A stretch of 64,000 nt of DNA, taken from NCBI GenBank assembly GCA_032027085.1, contig JAVSMS010000001.1, forward strand, positions 3,883,730 through 3,947,729, read 5' to 3'. The position numbers and the translations under genes are program-made. The notes beneath the pieces are model-generated. The model did no database searches and was not told the origin of the DNA. It saw only the letters and a list, made by a program, of their open reading frames with translations. This document shows, one piece after another, positions 1 to 7,608 of the stretch (positions are counted from its first letter, which is position 1; every line of letters starts with the position of its first letter). The stretch comes from Pseudorhodoplanes sp. Lineage in GTDB: Bacteria > Pseudomonadota > Alphaproteobacteria > Rhizobiales > Xanthobacteraceae.

Positions 1-821
1 TCGTGGTCGGCACGTCAATCGGCGCGGTCGCCGGCGGCTGCTTCATCGCCGGTAATCTCGACGCTTTTCAGGACTGGGCGCACAGCCTCACCAAACGCGG
101 CGTGCTCAGCTATCTCGATGTCAGTCTCGGCGGCTCCGGTCTCATCAGCGGTGGTCGCCTCACCGCGCGGCTGGAAGCGACCATCGGTGACTTGCTGATC
201 GAAGATTTGCCGGCGCGCTTTGCCTCGATCGCCACCGAGCTCGGCACCGGCCATGAAATCTGGCTGACACGCGGCCGCCTCGTCGACGCAATGCACGCCT
301 CCTACGCCCTGCCTGGCATTTTCACACCGGTGCGACTCGGCGGACGCTGGCTGGTCGACGGCGCTCTGGTCAATCCGGTGCCGGTGTCGGCGGCGCGCGC
401 GCTCGGCGCCCGCATGGTGATCGCCGTCAACCTGAATTCGGAGCTGACAAGCCGCGGTGCCACCATTTCCAGTCACGGTCCCGACGCCGACGACGAGGCT
501 GCGCTGAAGCAATTGCGCGAACAGGCGGAAGCGAGCGGCCTGTCGATCTTCAATCCCGAGCGATTCATGAAGCGGCACTTCCTCAACGCCGCACGCGGCC
601 CGAACATTTCGAGCGTGATGGTGGACGCCTTCAACATCATGCAGGACCGCGTGACCCGCGCGCGGCTCGCCGGCGACCCGCCGGACGTGCTGATCAACCC
701 GCGACTCGGCAAGATCGGCTTGTTCGATTTTCACCGCGCGAAGGAAACCACCGAGATCGGCACGCATGCGGCCGAACGTGCGATCGCCGACATCAAGGAT
801 GCGATTGCGACGCTGACGTGA
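1..821 (+). CDS. Patatin-like phospholipase (RssA type), 5' end cut by the window
   Basis: The reading frame is open from the window edge to the TGA at 819, so the N-terminus lies outside; the GTG at 3 is probably internal. The visible 272 residues carry the two signatures of bacterial patatin-like esterases: the nucleophile elbow G-T-S-I-G (visible residues 3-7) and the dyad aspartate in W-L-V-D-G-A (D119), followed by N-P-V-P-V-S. The missing part should hold the glycine-rich oxyanion loop (family knowledge). It is probably a cytoplasmic or membrane-associated serine lipid hydrolase; the substrate cannot be inferred. It converges with the CBS-domain gene 6 bp away. Confidence 0.85.
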   Translation, partial: VVGTSIGAVAGGCFIAGNLDAFQDWAHSLTKRGVLSYLDVSLGGSGLISGGRLTARLEATIGDLLIEDLPARFASIATELGTGHEIWLTRGRLVDAMHASYALPGIFTPVRLGGRWLVDGALVNPVPVSAARALGARMVIAVNLNSELTSRGATISSHGPDADDEAALKQLREQAEASGLSIFNPERFMKRHFLNAARGPNISSVMVDAFNIMQDRVTRARLAGDPPDVLINPRLGKIGLFDFHRAKETTEIGTHAAERAIADIKDAIATLT

Positions 822-827
822 AGATGC

Positions 828-1259
828 TCACGCCGTCTGGATGTAGTCGCGCATCGCGTTGTGCTCTTGCTCCATTTCCATCACGCGCATCTTGACGACG
901 TCGCCGATGGAAATGATACCGACCATGCGATCGTCTTCCACCACCGGGATGTGACGGAATTTTCCGCCCGTCATGCGCTCCATCAGGCCGGAAATGGTTT
1001 CCGCGCAGGTGCAGGTCACCACTTTGCGAGTCATGAAGTCGGTCAATGGAAGGGAGAGCGCCTGCGTCCCGTGCTCTGCCAGCGCGCGCACAATGTCGCG
1101 CTCGGAAACAATACCGACAATGCGTTGTCCTGCGCCGGTCACCACGACGGCGCCGATGCGACGCTCGGCCAGGAGTTTGCTCGCCTCCGCCAATGTCGCT
1201 GTCGGATCGATCGTGACGACGTTGCTGCCTTTGGTTGCCAGTATTGTTTTGACAATCAT
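828..1259 (-). CDS. Tandem CBS-domain protein (143 aa)
   Basis: A small stand-alone protein made of two CBS motifs, roughly residues 5-65 and 74-130, each ending in the typical V-G-I-V-S-E-R-D or V-G-I-I-S-I-G-D segment. Such CBS pairs bind adenosine-containing ligands (AMP, ATP, NAD, SAM) and act as energy or stress sensors; which ligand is not visible. No catalytic domain is attached. It lies downstream of the rhomboid gene on the same strand, separated by about 140 bp holding a 7-bp-arm palindrome (1341-1358). The ATG at 1259 follows a purine-rich ggaggcggcaga, a good ribosome binding site. Confidence 0.9.
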   Translation of the reverse strand: MIVKTILATKGSNVVTIDPTATLAEASKLLAERRIGAVVVTGAGQRIVGIVSERDIVRALAEHGTQALSLPLTDFMTRKVVTCTCAETISGLMERMTGGKFRHIPVVEDDRMVGIISIGDVVKMRVMEMEQEHNAMRDYIQTA

Positions 1260-1340
1260 CTCTGCCGCCTCCCTGCTGCGCGATCTCTGTCGCGCGTCGA
1301 AGCGCCGGCCGGCGACGCCGGCAAGCAGCGCTGAAGTTCA

Positions 1341-1358
1341 CTTAGACATAAGTCTAAG
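1341..1358. promoter_or_regulatory. Palindrome upstream of the CBS gene
   Basis: The perfect arms cttagac and gtctaag are separated by ataa. It lies about 80 bp upstream of the CBS start codon and 44 bp past the rhomboid stop. There is no T-tract on either side, so an operator-like site is more likely than a terminator. The binding protein is unknown. Confidence 0.35.
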
Positions 1359-1401
1359 GCTTCAATTTGTCATTGGAGAGACAGCCCGCATTTGAGGCGA
1401 T

Positions 1402-2145
1402 TTAGAGCGGGCGCGCAGGATCGTTTTGCACCGCAACAGAGCGACGGACCGGATCAAAGAAACCGAACAGCAGAAGCCCGACGAGGAATCCGCCGACATG
1501 CGCCTGCCAGGCCACCGGTTGGTCGTTGCCAAGAAGCGGAACCGAGCCCAGACCGAACAGCAGGTTCAAGCCGAACCATACGCCCAGGAAGACCAGGACA
1601 CGCACATCGCGCAAAGCCGTGAATAACGGGACTGCCGGCAGATGCATGTTGCCGCGCCATTGCATGCCGCCGCCGGGCTGGAAGGCAAACCGCATCGCCG
1701 CCGCCATCGCGCCGGAGATGATGGCGGAGGCGCCCACCATCGGCTGCACCTGTCCGGGATGAGTGAGCAAATGCGCAACAGCACCGGCGGCCGCGGTGAC
1801 GGCGCAAAAAAGAACAAAGCGCAATACGCCGAATCTGCGCGCCAGCGGCGTGCCGAAAGCCAGGAGCCAGATGGCGTTGAAACCAAGATGGGTCAGGTCG
1901 GCATGGATCAGCGCGTAGGTGGCAAATGTCCAGATGTCGGCTGCGAGCCCGCCGGGCAGCGGGATGAAAGAGCCCTCGTATCGCGCGGGAATAAACGCAA
2001 AGAGTAGAAGCACCTCGAGATCGGCGCTGCGCGACAGAAGCGCACGCAAACCATGCACGAGCGCCATTACTGCCAGCACGGCGGTCACAACCGGCGGCAC
2101 ATTCAGCATTGGCTGGCGGGGAGAGGCCGGAAAAGGCTCAGACAT
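1402..2145 (-). CDS. Rhomboid family intramembrane serine protease (247 aa)
   Basis: A polytopic membrane protease. The sequence shows the H-A-D-x-x-H-x-x-x-N motif (H81, H86, N90), the catalytic G-A-S-A (S140) and the catalytic histidine in A-H-V-G-G-F near the C-terminus, followed by a final hydrophobic helix. Hydrophobic segments at about 18-36, 72-97, 107-127 and beyond fit the six-helix core. The start was placed at the ATG at 2145; the frame extends to 2250, but that part is low-complexity sequence overlapping a terminator-like hairpin. The substrate is unknown. The CBS gene lies downstream on the same strand. Confidence 0.88.
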   Translation of the reverse strand: MSEPFPASPRQPMLNVPPVVTAVLAVMALVHGLRALLSRSADLEVLLLFAFIPARYEGSFIPLPGGLAADIWTFATYALIHADLTHLGFNAIWLLAFGTPLARRFGVLRFVLFCAVTAAAGAVAHLLTHPGQVQPMVGASAIISGAMAAAMRFAFQPGGGMQWRGNMHLPAVPLFTALRDVRVLVFLGVWFGLNLLFGLGSVPLLGNDQPVAWQAHVGGFLVGLLLFGFFDPVRRSVAVQNDPARPL

Positions 2146-2208
2146 GCCGGCCATAGGTCGCGCGCCGGTGGCCGCCTTGCAAGAGACTGAAACAAAAAAA
2201 CAGGGGAG

Positions 2209-2241
2209 GACAAAAATGAGGGGAGGACTCGCGTCCTCCCC
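2209..2241 (-). terminator. Minus-strand hairpin with T-tract in the rhomboid 5' region
   Basis: The 9-bp arms ggggaggac (2220-2228) and gtcctcccc (2233-2241) close a four-base loop. Read on the minus strand they are followed by TCATTTTTG, and about 20 bases later by a second run of seven T. This is the layout of a rho-independent terminator, but the next minus-strand gene (rhomboid, 2145) lies downstream of it. On the minus strand it is preceded by a possible five-codon leader ending at about 2262. The surrounding gap, 2146-2543, holds no other gene. Confidence 0.5.
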
Positions 2242-2543
2242 TTGAGCCATCTTCAGGACGTCAGCCCTTGCGAGCCATCACGTCCCCACTCTCCCCTCGG
2301 CTCTAAAGTCGCACCGCCGCCCGGAGCCACCTGACGGCGAAAACTTGGATCGGGGACAGGCTAGGCGAGGAACGGGCGGCTGCCAACGTCAACCTCCCGT
2401 TAACCTAAACAAGCGGGCGGCCTGTCCCGCTCTGCGGCGCAGAAAACGGCATGCAGTCTGCTCTGCCTGCAGGGACCGGAACGGCAAGCCATCGGAGTGT
2501 CCCGCTCCGGGACAACTCAGGCGTCGACGAGACAGGACCGAAG

Positions 2544-3125
2544 ATGAAACTCGCTTCGACCAGGGACGTGTTTTCACATTGGGACAAATGCCGCGGCGTC
2601 CGGCAGGCCCCCGCGCGAGAGGATATCGAGCCCGGCGCCATCCGGCGGGCGCTTGGCGATGTCTTCATGCTCGATCTCGATGCCGGCTACGGCCATCCCT
2701 TCCGACTGGCCGGGACGCGGATTTGCGCCCTGTTTGGCCGCGAACTCAAAGCCACCGGCTTCTTCCCGCTCTGGTCGGATGTCGAACCGATCCGCGACCT
2801 GGTGAAAACCCTAACCGATGACGCCAGCGGCGCCGTCGCTCGCGTCACCGGCCGCAATGCCGACGGCGACATTGTGGGACTCGAATTGCTGCTTTTGCCG
2901 CTGGCGCATCGCGGCCGCCTGCCCGCCCGGTTTCTGGGATCGCTGGCGCCGATGGACATGCCGTGGTGGCTGAACGCCAAGCCGCTGACCGGATTGCGGC
3001 TTGAAACCCTGCGCTTTGTCGGCGGTGCGAGCGATGCCTACGACGCGCCGCGCCTGACAACCGGTCTGCCGCGCCCGCTGCAGCGTCCGACGCTGGTGGT
3101 GTATGAAGGCGGCCGCGCCCGCTAA
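2544..3125 (+). CDS. PAS_5-type PAS domain protein (193 aa)
   Basis: A single-domain protein resembling the alphaproteobacterial PAS_5 family (PF07310). Residues about 35-75 contain the typical D-V-F-M-L-D-L-D and F-R-L-A-G-T-R-I-C-A-L-F-G-R-E-L-K segments. No output domain is attached, so it is probably a sensory or adaptor module; no ligand can be named. The ATG at 2544 follows an accgaag stretch and gives a start just before the conserved region; the longer frame from 2451 lacks family-like sequence. A PilZ gene follows about 100 bp downstream on the same strand, a common pairing of small signalling proteins in these genomes. Confidence 0.85.
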   Translation: MKLASTRDVFSHWDKCRGVRQAPAREDIEPGAIRRALGDVFMLDLDAGYGHPFRLAGTRICALFGRELKATGFFPLWSDVEPIRDLVKTLTDDASGAVARVTGRNADGDIVGLELLLLPLAHRGRLPARFLGSLAPMDMPWWLNAKPLTGLRLETLRFVGGASDAYDAPRLTTGLPRPLQRPTLVVYEGGRAR

Positions 3126-3227
3126 TTCACAAGCGGAATACGGCTAACGGGACATTAAGACTGCTTGCATAGCGTCGACGCGGCGCGTGTCTCGCACGCG
3201 AAATCTTCCCGGGCGTCAACCGCGTTC

Positions 3228-3860
3228 ATGACATTGCTGCACACCGATCTGCCCCAAGGCACCGCGCGCATCCTGCCCCACAGCCAGGAGCGGCGCCGGT
3301 TCCAGCGCGTCGATGTCAATCTGCTCGGCCGCTACATGCTGGCGAACAGGCAGGAATATCCCTGCCAGGTGGTGGACATGTCGCCCGGCGGCATGGCCCT
3401 GATCGCGCCGGTGTCCGCCCAGGTCGGCGAGCGGGTCATCGCCTATATCGACCATGTCGGACGGCTGGAGGGCGTCTGTGCCCGCCTGTTTGAGAACGGC
3501 TTCGCGATGACCATCGCGGCCACCTTGCGCAAGCGCGACAAGCTCGCCGCTCAGCTCACCTGGCTCGCCAACCGGCATCTGCTGGCGCAGCCAGAAGACC
3601 GCCGCCACGGCCGCTTTGTCCCGAAAAACCCAATGACCATGCTGGTGCTGCCGAACGGTGTGAATGTTGGCTGCCGGCTGATCGACCTGTCGCTGTCCGG
3701 CGCCGGCGTCGCCACCCAGCACCGTCCAGCCATCGGCGCGCTGGTGACCCTTGGCAAGGTGCAAGGCCGCGTGGTGCGCCACCTCGAGGAGGGTTTTGCA
3801 GTCGAGTTCACCCGGCTGCAACATCCGGACTTCTTGGAAGAAAGCGTCACCAGCGGGTAA
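3228..3860 (+). CDS. Double PilZ-domain protein (210 aa)
   Basis: Two PilZ-like domains in tandem. The first begins with R-R-R-F-Q-R-V (about residue 23) and continues to D-M-S-P-G-G-M-A. The second begins R-R-H-G-R-F-V (about residue 126) and continues to D-L-S-L-S-G-A-G-V. The RxxxR and (D/N)-x-S-x-x-G motifs are what bind cyclic di-GMP in the family; the first copy retains both well, and the second keeps R-x-x-x-R-like H-G-R-F plus D-L-S-L-S-G. It is probably a cytoplasmic c-di-GMP effector. The start at 3228 is the first ATG near the conserved region. A GGDEF-EAL enzyme occurs in the same window at 32158. Confidence 0.85.
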   Translation: MTLLHTDLPQGTARILPHSQERRRFQRVDVNLLGRYMLANRQEYPCQVVDMSPGGMALIAPVSAQVGERVIAYIDHVGRLEGVCARLFENGFAMTIAATLRKRDKLAAQLTWLANRHLLAQPEDRRHGRFVPKNPMTMLVLPNGVNVGCRLIDLSLSGAGVATQHRPAIGALVTLGKVQGRVVRHLEEGFAVEFTRLQHPDFLEESVTSG

Positions 3861-4189
3861 ACGCCGGCCGCGGCTCAATCCCTTCAACTTGCCTCGAACG
3901 CGCGGCGAAGCCGTGGTTCCCGCGCGTCTTCACCCGCAAATTTTGTCGTTAATGGCGCCTGCGCAACGGTGCCGCGCGCCCGATAATACCGCGCTTGCGC
4001 GGGTTAATAGCTAAAGTTTGAATCAAATTCGGTTCTTCTGCATTTTACTCAATTTATCCGACAATTCGCAGCGTATTCGTCGCAACCTTTACTTGGTTTC
4101 TCTTCAAATCCACTTTGCGAGATTAGCGGCAAACCAAAGCATTTGTGGGAATTGTGGCTCCAACGACAGGGAACAGGGCCAACAAACCC
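3861..4189. other. AT-richer intergenic region before the BTLCP gene
   Basis: No convincing gene is present. The second half (about 3990-4140) is clearly richer in A and T than its surroundings and is the probable promoter region of the gene at 4190. A small GC hairpin (ccgcgc/gcgcgg near 3987-4000) follows the PilZ gene but lacks a T-run. Confidence 0.4.
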
Positions 4190-4843
4190 ATGCAGTATTC
4201 AGAAAGAATACTTGAGGCAGGAACAAAATGTGGCAAATGCGCGATTGGCGCCGTTGCCGCTTTCGGCATCTGGGCGATACTCGGCCTGTCAGCGCAGGCC
4301 AACGAACGCCCGCTGTTTGTTTCAATGGGTGAGAGTTCCCGCGCCCCGATTGGCTGGGTGGAATTCTGCTCCGACCAGCCCCAGGAATGCGCCGGACGGC
4401 GAACCGCGGCCCGCGACGTCGTGCTCACCACCAAGGCCTGGAAAGATCTGGCGCGCGTTAACAAATGGGTGAACGAGACCATCAGGCCGGTGACAGACTT
4501 GGAACAATGGGGCGTCGTCGAAAAATGGTCCTACCCAGACACTGGACGTGGCGATTGTGAAGACTATGTCTTGCTCAAGCGCCGGATGTTGATCCAGGCT
4601 GGCTGGCCGCGCGAAGCGCTGCTGATCACTGTAGTCCGCGAGCGGAATGGCGATGGACACGCCGTGCTTACAGTGAAGACCGACAAGGGTGAATTCATCC
4701 TCGACAATCAGAACGAGGAGATTCTCCTCTGGTCGGCCACGAATTATCGCTTCGTCAAACGCCAGTCACAGCAGGATCCGAATGTCTGGGTGGCGCTTGG
4801 CGATCCGCGCCCGACGATTGCGACGGCAACATCTTCGCGTTGA
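4190..4843 (+). CDS. Bacterial transglutaminase-like cysteine peptidase, BTLCP (217 aa)
   Basis: Matches the DUF920/BTLCP family (PF06035), which is related to LapG periplasmic proteases. A hydrophobic segment (about 17-36) ending in S-A-Q-A looks like a signal peptide, so the protein is probably exported. The catalytic triad is visible as C123 in G-D-C-E-D-Y, H157 in D-G-H-A-V and D172 in L-D-N-Q. In relatives such enzymes cleave surface adhesins under c-di-GMP control; no LapD-like inhibitor is adjacent here, so that role is only an analogy. The ATG at 4190 was preferred over an upstream GTG at 4145. A strong terminator follows. Confidence 0.9.
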   Translation: MQYSERILEAGTKCGKCAIGAVAAFGIWAILGLSAQANERPLFVSMGESSRAPIGWVEFCSDQPQECAGRRTAARDVVLTTKAWKDLARVNKWVNETIRPVTDLEQWGVVEKWSYPDTGRGDCEDYVLLKRRMLIQAGWPREALLITVVRERNGDGHAVLTVKTDKGEFILDNQNEEILLWSATNYRFVKRQSQQDPNVWVALGDPRPTIATATSSR

Positions 4844-4909
4844 GGGAGTTAGAGCTACACGAGTCTGGTCACGTCCCCACCCCTCCCCGTCCCCCGACCG
4901 GATTCGTGC

Positions 4910-4946
4910 GCGGCCGGCCTTCCCCCGAGGCCGGCCGCAACTTTTT
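4910..4946 (+). terminator. Rho-independent terminator after the BTLCP gene
   Basis: An 11-bp perfect GC stem (4910-4920 with 4928-4938), a seven-base loop rich in C, and then aactttttg. Confidence 0.75.
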
Positions 4947-5032
4947 GTGATCCCGATTGTCAGGGCGAGCGCACGCGCCGGCGAGGTATCACGCGATCGT
5001 GTGCGGCGACAGCAAGCATTCATTTCGGAAAA

Positions 5033-5070
5033 CTGTGAGCGAATTTCTGAGACTGTGAGCTATCTCACAG
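5033..5070. promoter_or_regulatory. Repeated ctgtgag motif: possible operator
   Basis: Two direct copies of ctgtgag (from 5033 and 5053) are followed by an inverted copy ctcacag (5064-5070). The last pair forms a perfect 7-bp-arm palindrome with a four-base spacer. It lies 80-120 bp upstream of the small gene at 5151 within an otherwise gene-free 307-bp gap (4844-5150). The cognate regulator is unknown. Confidence 0.35.
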
Positions 5071-5150
5071 CCCCCCTCACCTTTTGCCATCAGGTTGTAC
5101 GGAGTGTGAATTGCACGCGCAGAAATGCGCGGGAATGAGAGGGACGGGAA

Positions 5151-5351
5151 ATGGCCGCGTTTCGCATCGGGCTCGAGCGTGTCATTTACGATCATACGGG
5201 GGACCCGGTCGGCATCGGCTTTACCGTCTATGACACCAACGAGGCTGTCGTCGGCCTCGCTTTCGCGAACTTCGACGATGCCAGGAAAGGGGCGGACCTG
5301 GTGCGGCAGCTTCTCGCGCTGGTCACTTCCATCACGCCATCGCGATACTAG
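5151..5351 (+). CDS. Small conserved-type hypothetical protein (66 aa)
   Basis: The ATG at 5151 is preceded by gagagggacggga, a strong ribosome binding site, and the codon choice is GC-rich as in its neighbours. The product is soluble, with no signal peptide or membrane segment; its middle reads V-G-I-G-F-T-V-Y-D and it ends in an amphipathic helix. I do not recognise a family and propose no function. It faces the gamma-carbonic anhydrase gene end-on, 17 bp away. Confidence 0.7.
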   Translation: MAAFRIGLERVIYDHTGDPVGIGFTVYDTNEAVVGLAFANFDDARKGADLVRQLLALVTSITPSRY

Positions 5352-5368
5352 AAACGCGCCAGCACAAT

Positions 5369-5899
5369 TTAGCCAATGCGTTTCAAATTCGTCGCATATT
5401 GCTTCGAGCGCCGCACATAGATATCGGCGCCGCCTGCGATCATGGCCTTGGCCTTGTCGTCGAGCGTGCGCACCGCGCGGCCAGGGGCACCTACTATCAG
5501 CGAATTGTCGGGAAACTCCTTGCCCTCCGCGACGAGCGCATTGGCGCCGACGATGCAGTTGCGGCCGATCTTGGCACCGTTCAGCACCACTGCATTCATG
5601 CCGATCAGTGAATTGTCGCCGATCGTGCAGCCATGCAGCACAACGTTATGCCCGATCACGCATTCGCGCCCTATGACAAGCGGGAAACCCGGATCGGTAT
5701 GCAACGTGCAATTGTCCTGGATCTGCGAGCGGATGCCGACCTCGATCCATTCATTGTCGCCGCGCAGCACGGCGCCGAACCAGACGCTCGCATCCTCAAG
5801 CAGCCGCACGCGCCCGATCAGCGCGGCGGTCTCGGCCACCCAATAGCGACCCTCCGCCGGAAATTCCGGCCGCGCTCCGTCCAGTTCGTAGATCGGCAT
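5369..5899 (-). CDS. Gamma-carbonic anhydrase family protein (176 aa)
   Basis: A left-handed beta-helix protein built from hexapeptide repeats (for example I-G-R-E-C-V, I-G-D-N-S-L, I-G-R-N-C-I). Histidines in T-L-H-T-D and in G-H-N-V-V-L-H are the three expected metal ligands of trimeric gamma-carbonic anhydrases and their homologues (YrdA, PaaY, mitochondrial complex I gamma-CA). Actual CO2 hydration activity varies in this family. The ATG at 5899 was chosen because gacggaggatgga gives an ideal Shine-Dalgarno; the upstream TTG at 5914 lies in front of it. A small membrane-protein gene is next upstream. Confidence 0.9.
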   Translation of the reverse strand: MPIYELDGARPEFPAEGRYWVAETAALIGRVRLLEDASVWFGAVLRGDNEWIEVGIRSQIQDNCTLHTDPGFPLVIGRECVIGHNVVLHGCTIGDNSLIGMNAVVLNGAKIGRNCIVGANALVAEGKEFPDNSLIVGAPGRAVRTLDDKAKAMIAGGADIYVRRSKQYATNLKRIG

Positions 5900-5966
5900 T
5901 CCATCCTCCGTCAAAACGGCCGGGACATTGCCACGCGACCGTTCGCTTGACGAGGTTCGGATTTGC

Positions 5967-6296
5967 TCAGGCGTGGAAAATCCCGAGCAACTGCAGGCCC
6001 ATGATCACCACGGTGCCCGACATCAGGCTCCAGAAGCCGGAGATGACGGTCGCGATCATGGCCGGCACGAAATTGCCGCGCTCGACGCGGCAGCCTAGCA
6101 AGGTGTTGCGCATGATGATGAAAGGCGCGGCGAACACCAGGAACGGCACCTGCGCCACCGCGGCGGGCCGCGTGCCGTCGCCGAAAATGTTGAAGCTTGC
6201 CGGCCGCGCCGTCAGCAACTGGTACCCGGACGAGAGCAGCCCGGCGACCGCAAAGCCGATCAGCAAGACCAGAAGCGAGGTCACGGTTCCAGGCAC
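5967..6296 (-). CDS. Small inner-membrane protein (109 aa), function unknown
   Basis: Three hydrophobic helices (about residues 5-27, 47-62 and 79-105) separated by short polar loops; the middle loop includes R-N-T-L-L-G-C-R-V-E-R-G. It resembles the short uncharacterised membrane proteins widespread in Rhizobiales, but I cannot name a function. It is transcribed towards the gamma-carbonic anhydrase gene with about 70 bp between them and may share its transcript. A divergent gene starts at 6465. Confidence 0.75.
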   Translation of the reverse strand: MPGTVTSLLVLLIGFAVAGLLSSGYQLLTARPASFNIFGDGTRPAAVAQVPFLVFAAPFIIMRNTLLGCRVERGNFVPAMIATVISGFWSLMSGTVVIMGLQLLGIFHA

Positions 6297-6464
6297 GCAA
6301 AACTCTCCGCACGAACGGCGTCTGGTATGCGCAAGCGGCGCCGGACCCGCCAGCGCTTCGTTAAGAAAGGGTTAATGCGACAGATCCATCGGCAAAAAGC
6401 TTGCCGGTGCAGGCGGTTGGCTGTGTGCGATACTGCCTGTGATTCGATCGAGCTGGAGACGGCC

Positions 6465-7184
6465 ATGACCATGGCTCATGCGGACGGCGCGCGACGCGGC
6501 GCCCGGCGCACACGGCGCAACAAGCACAGCTTCCTGGCCCTGCCGGTGCTGATGCTGATGGCCGGGATCGTGCTGGCGCTGGCGGTGATCGCCTGGCTGC
6601 TGTGGCCGCGCTGGCCGGCGCCAAACGTGGCGGTCGACGCGCCCTCGCTTCCGATCACAATTCAGGGCATCACCTTCAACATTCCGCCGGGCGCGATTCG
6701 ACTCAAGAGCCAGCGCCGGCCGGGCGCGCAGGACCGCATCGATCTCGTTTTCATGTGGCCGGGTTTGACGCCGCCCGAGGAACGTCCGGTGCCGGTCGCC
6801 TCGTCGAAGGGCATCGACCGCATCTTCCTGACCATCGCCGCCAGCGACAACACCTTGCCGCCGATGGAGCGATTCAAGACGATCTATCCGCGCTATCTCG
6901 AGGCCAGCATTAGCACCAGCGAGGGCGGACTGACGGTGCGGCCGTTCCGGACCGGCAGCCCCTACCAGGGCGAAGAGCTCTTCTACGACAACGACAATCC
7001 GGAGCGGTTTCTTGCCCGCTGCACGCGTGATGGTTCCACTGCGATCGGCATGTGTCTGTTTCAGCGGCGCATAGGCACCGCCGATGTCACGATACGCTTC
7101 CCGCGCGCCTGGCTGACCGACTGGCCGAATGTGCTGTCCGGCATCGAGCGGTTGCTGGCAAGTTTTCGCGCAAGCGGGCGATGA
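6465..7184 (+). CDS. Membrane-anchored hypothetical protein (239 aa)
   Basis: A basic N-terminus rich in R, one transmembrane helix (about residues 23-48), and then a roughly 190-residue periplasmic domain without recognised motifs. The domain contains two cysteines near residues 187-198 that could form a disulfide. The ATG at 6465 follows gctggagacggcc, a good Shine-Dalgarno; the open frame upstream of it is non-conserved-looking and arginine-rich. No function is inferred. Confidence 0.75.
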   Translation: MTMAHADGARRGARRTRRNKHSFLALPVLMLMAGIVLALAVIAWLLWPRWPAPNVAVDAPSLPITIQGITFNIPPGAIRLKSQRRPGAQDRIDLVFMWPGLTPPEERPVPVASSKGIDRIFLTIAASDNTLPPMERFKTIYPRYLEASISTSEGGLTVRPFRTGSPYQGEELFYDNDNPERFLARCTRDGSTAIGMCLFQRRIGTADVTIRFPRAWLTDWPNVLSGIERLLASFRASGR

Positions 7185-7345
7185 GCTTCTTCACTCTACT
7201 TGGGGAAAGTCGACTCGCGGCGAGAAAGTCGGATGAGAGCCCTCACCCGACTCGCAGCTCACGCCGCTCCCCCAACCTCTTTCCAAACCGAACTCGGTAA
7301 ATCCGACTTCGGCTGGGAGAGGTGATAGGAGGCAGGTCAAGAGGG

Positions 7346-7558
7346 TTACGGCTCCAGATCCGTTTCCAGGATCGCCATCTGGAAATTGTAGGACTTGTCT
7401 TCGTCCTCATCGTCGACGAACAAAACGCCGATGAATTCCTCGCCGATATAGACCTCTGCGGAATCGTCCTTCTTCGGACGTGGCACCACGCGGATCTGCG
7501 GGTTGTTGAAACACTTCTTCAGATAGGAATCGAGCTTCTTGATTTCGGTGACGTCCAC
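7346..7558 (-). CDS. DUF3126 family protein (70 aa)
   Basis: A small soluble protein matching DUF3126 (PF11324): V-D-V-T-E-I-K-K-L near the start, V-P-R-P-K-K-D-D-S-A-E-V-Y-I-G in the middle, and F-N-F/Y-N-F-Q-M-A-I-L-like sequence near the end. The function is unknown; the family is found in Alphaproteobacteria. The GTG at 7558 was chosen because gcaggag precedes it at a proper distance; the frame stays open further upstream, but that part overlaps the cysE tail and is not family-like. It lies 50 bp downstream of cysE on the same strand and is probably co-transcribed with it. Confidence 0.85.
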   Translation of the reverse strand: MDVTEIKKLDSYLKKCFNNPQIRVVPRPKKDDSAEVYIGEEFIGVLFVDDEDEDKSYNFQMAILETDLEP

Positions 7559-7608
7559 AATCCAACTCCTGCAAAGGCCCATCTGCGCGGCCGGATGAAT
7601 CCCGGCGA

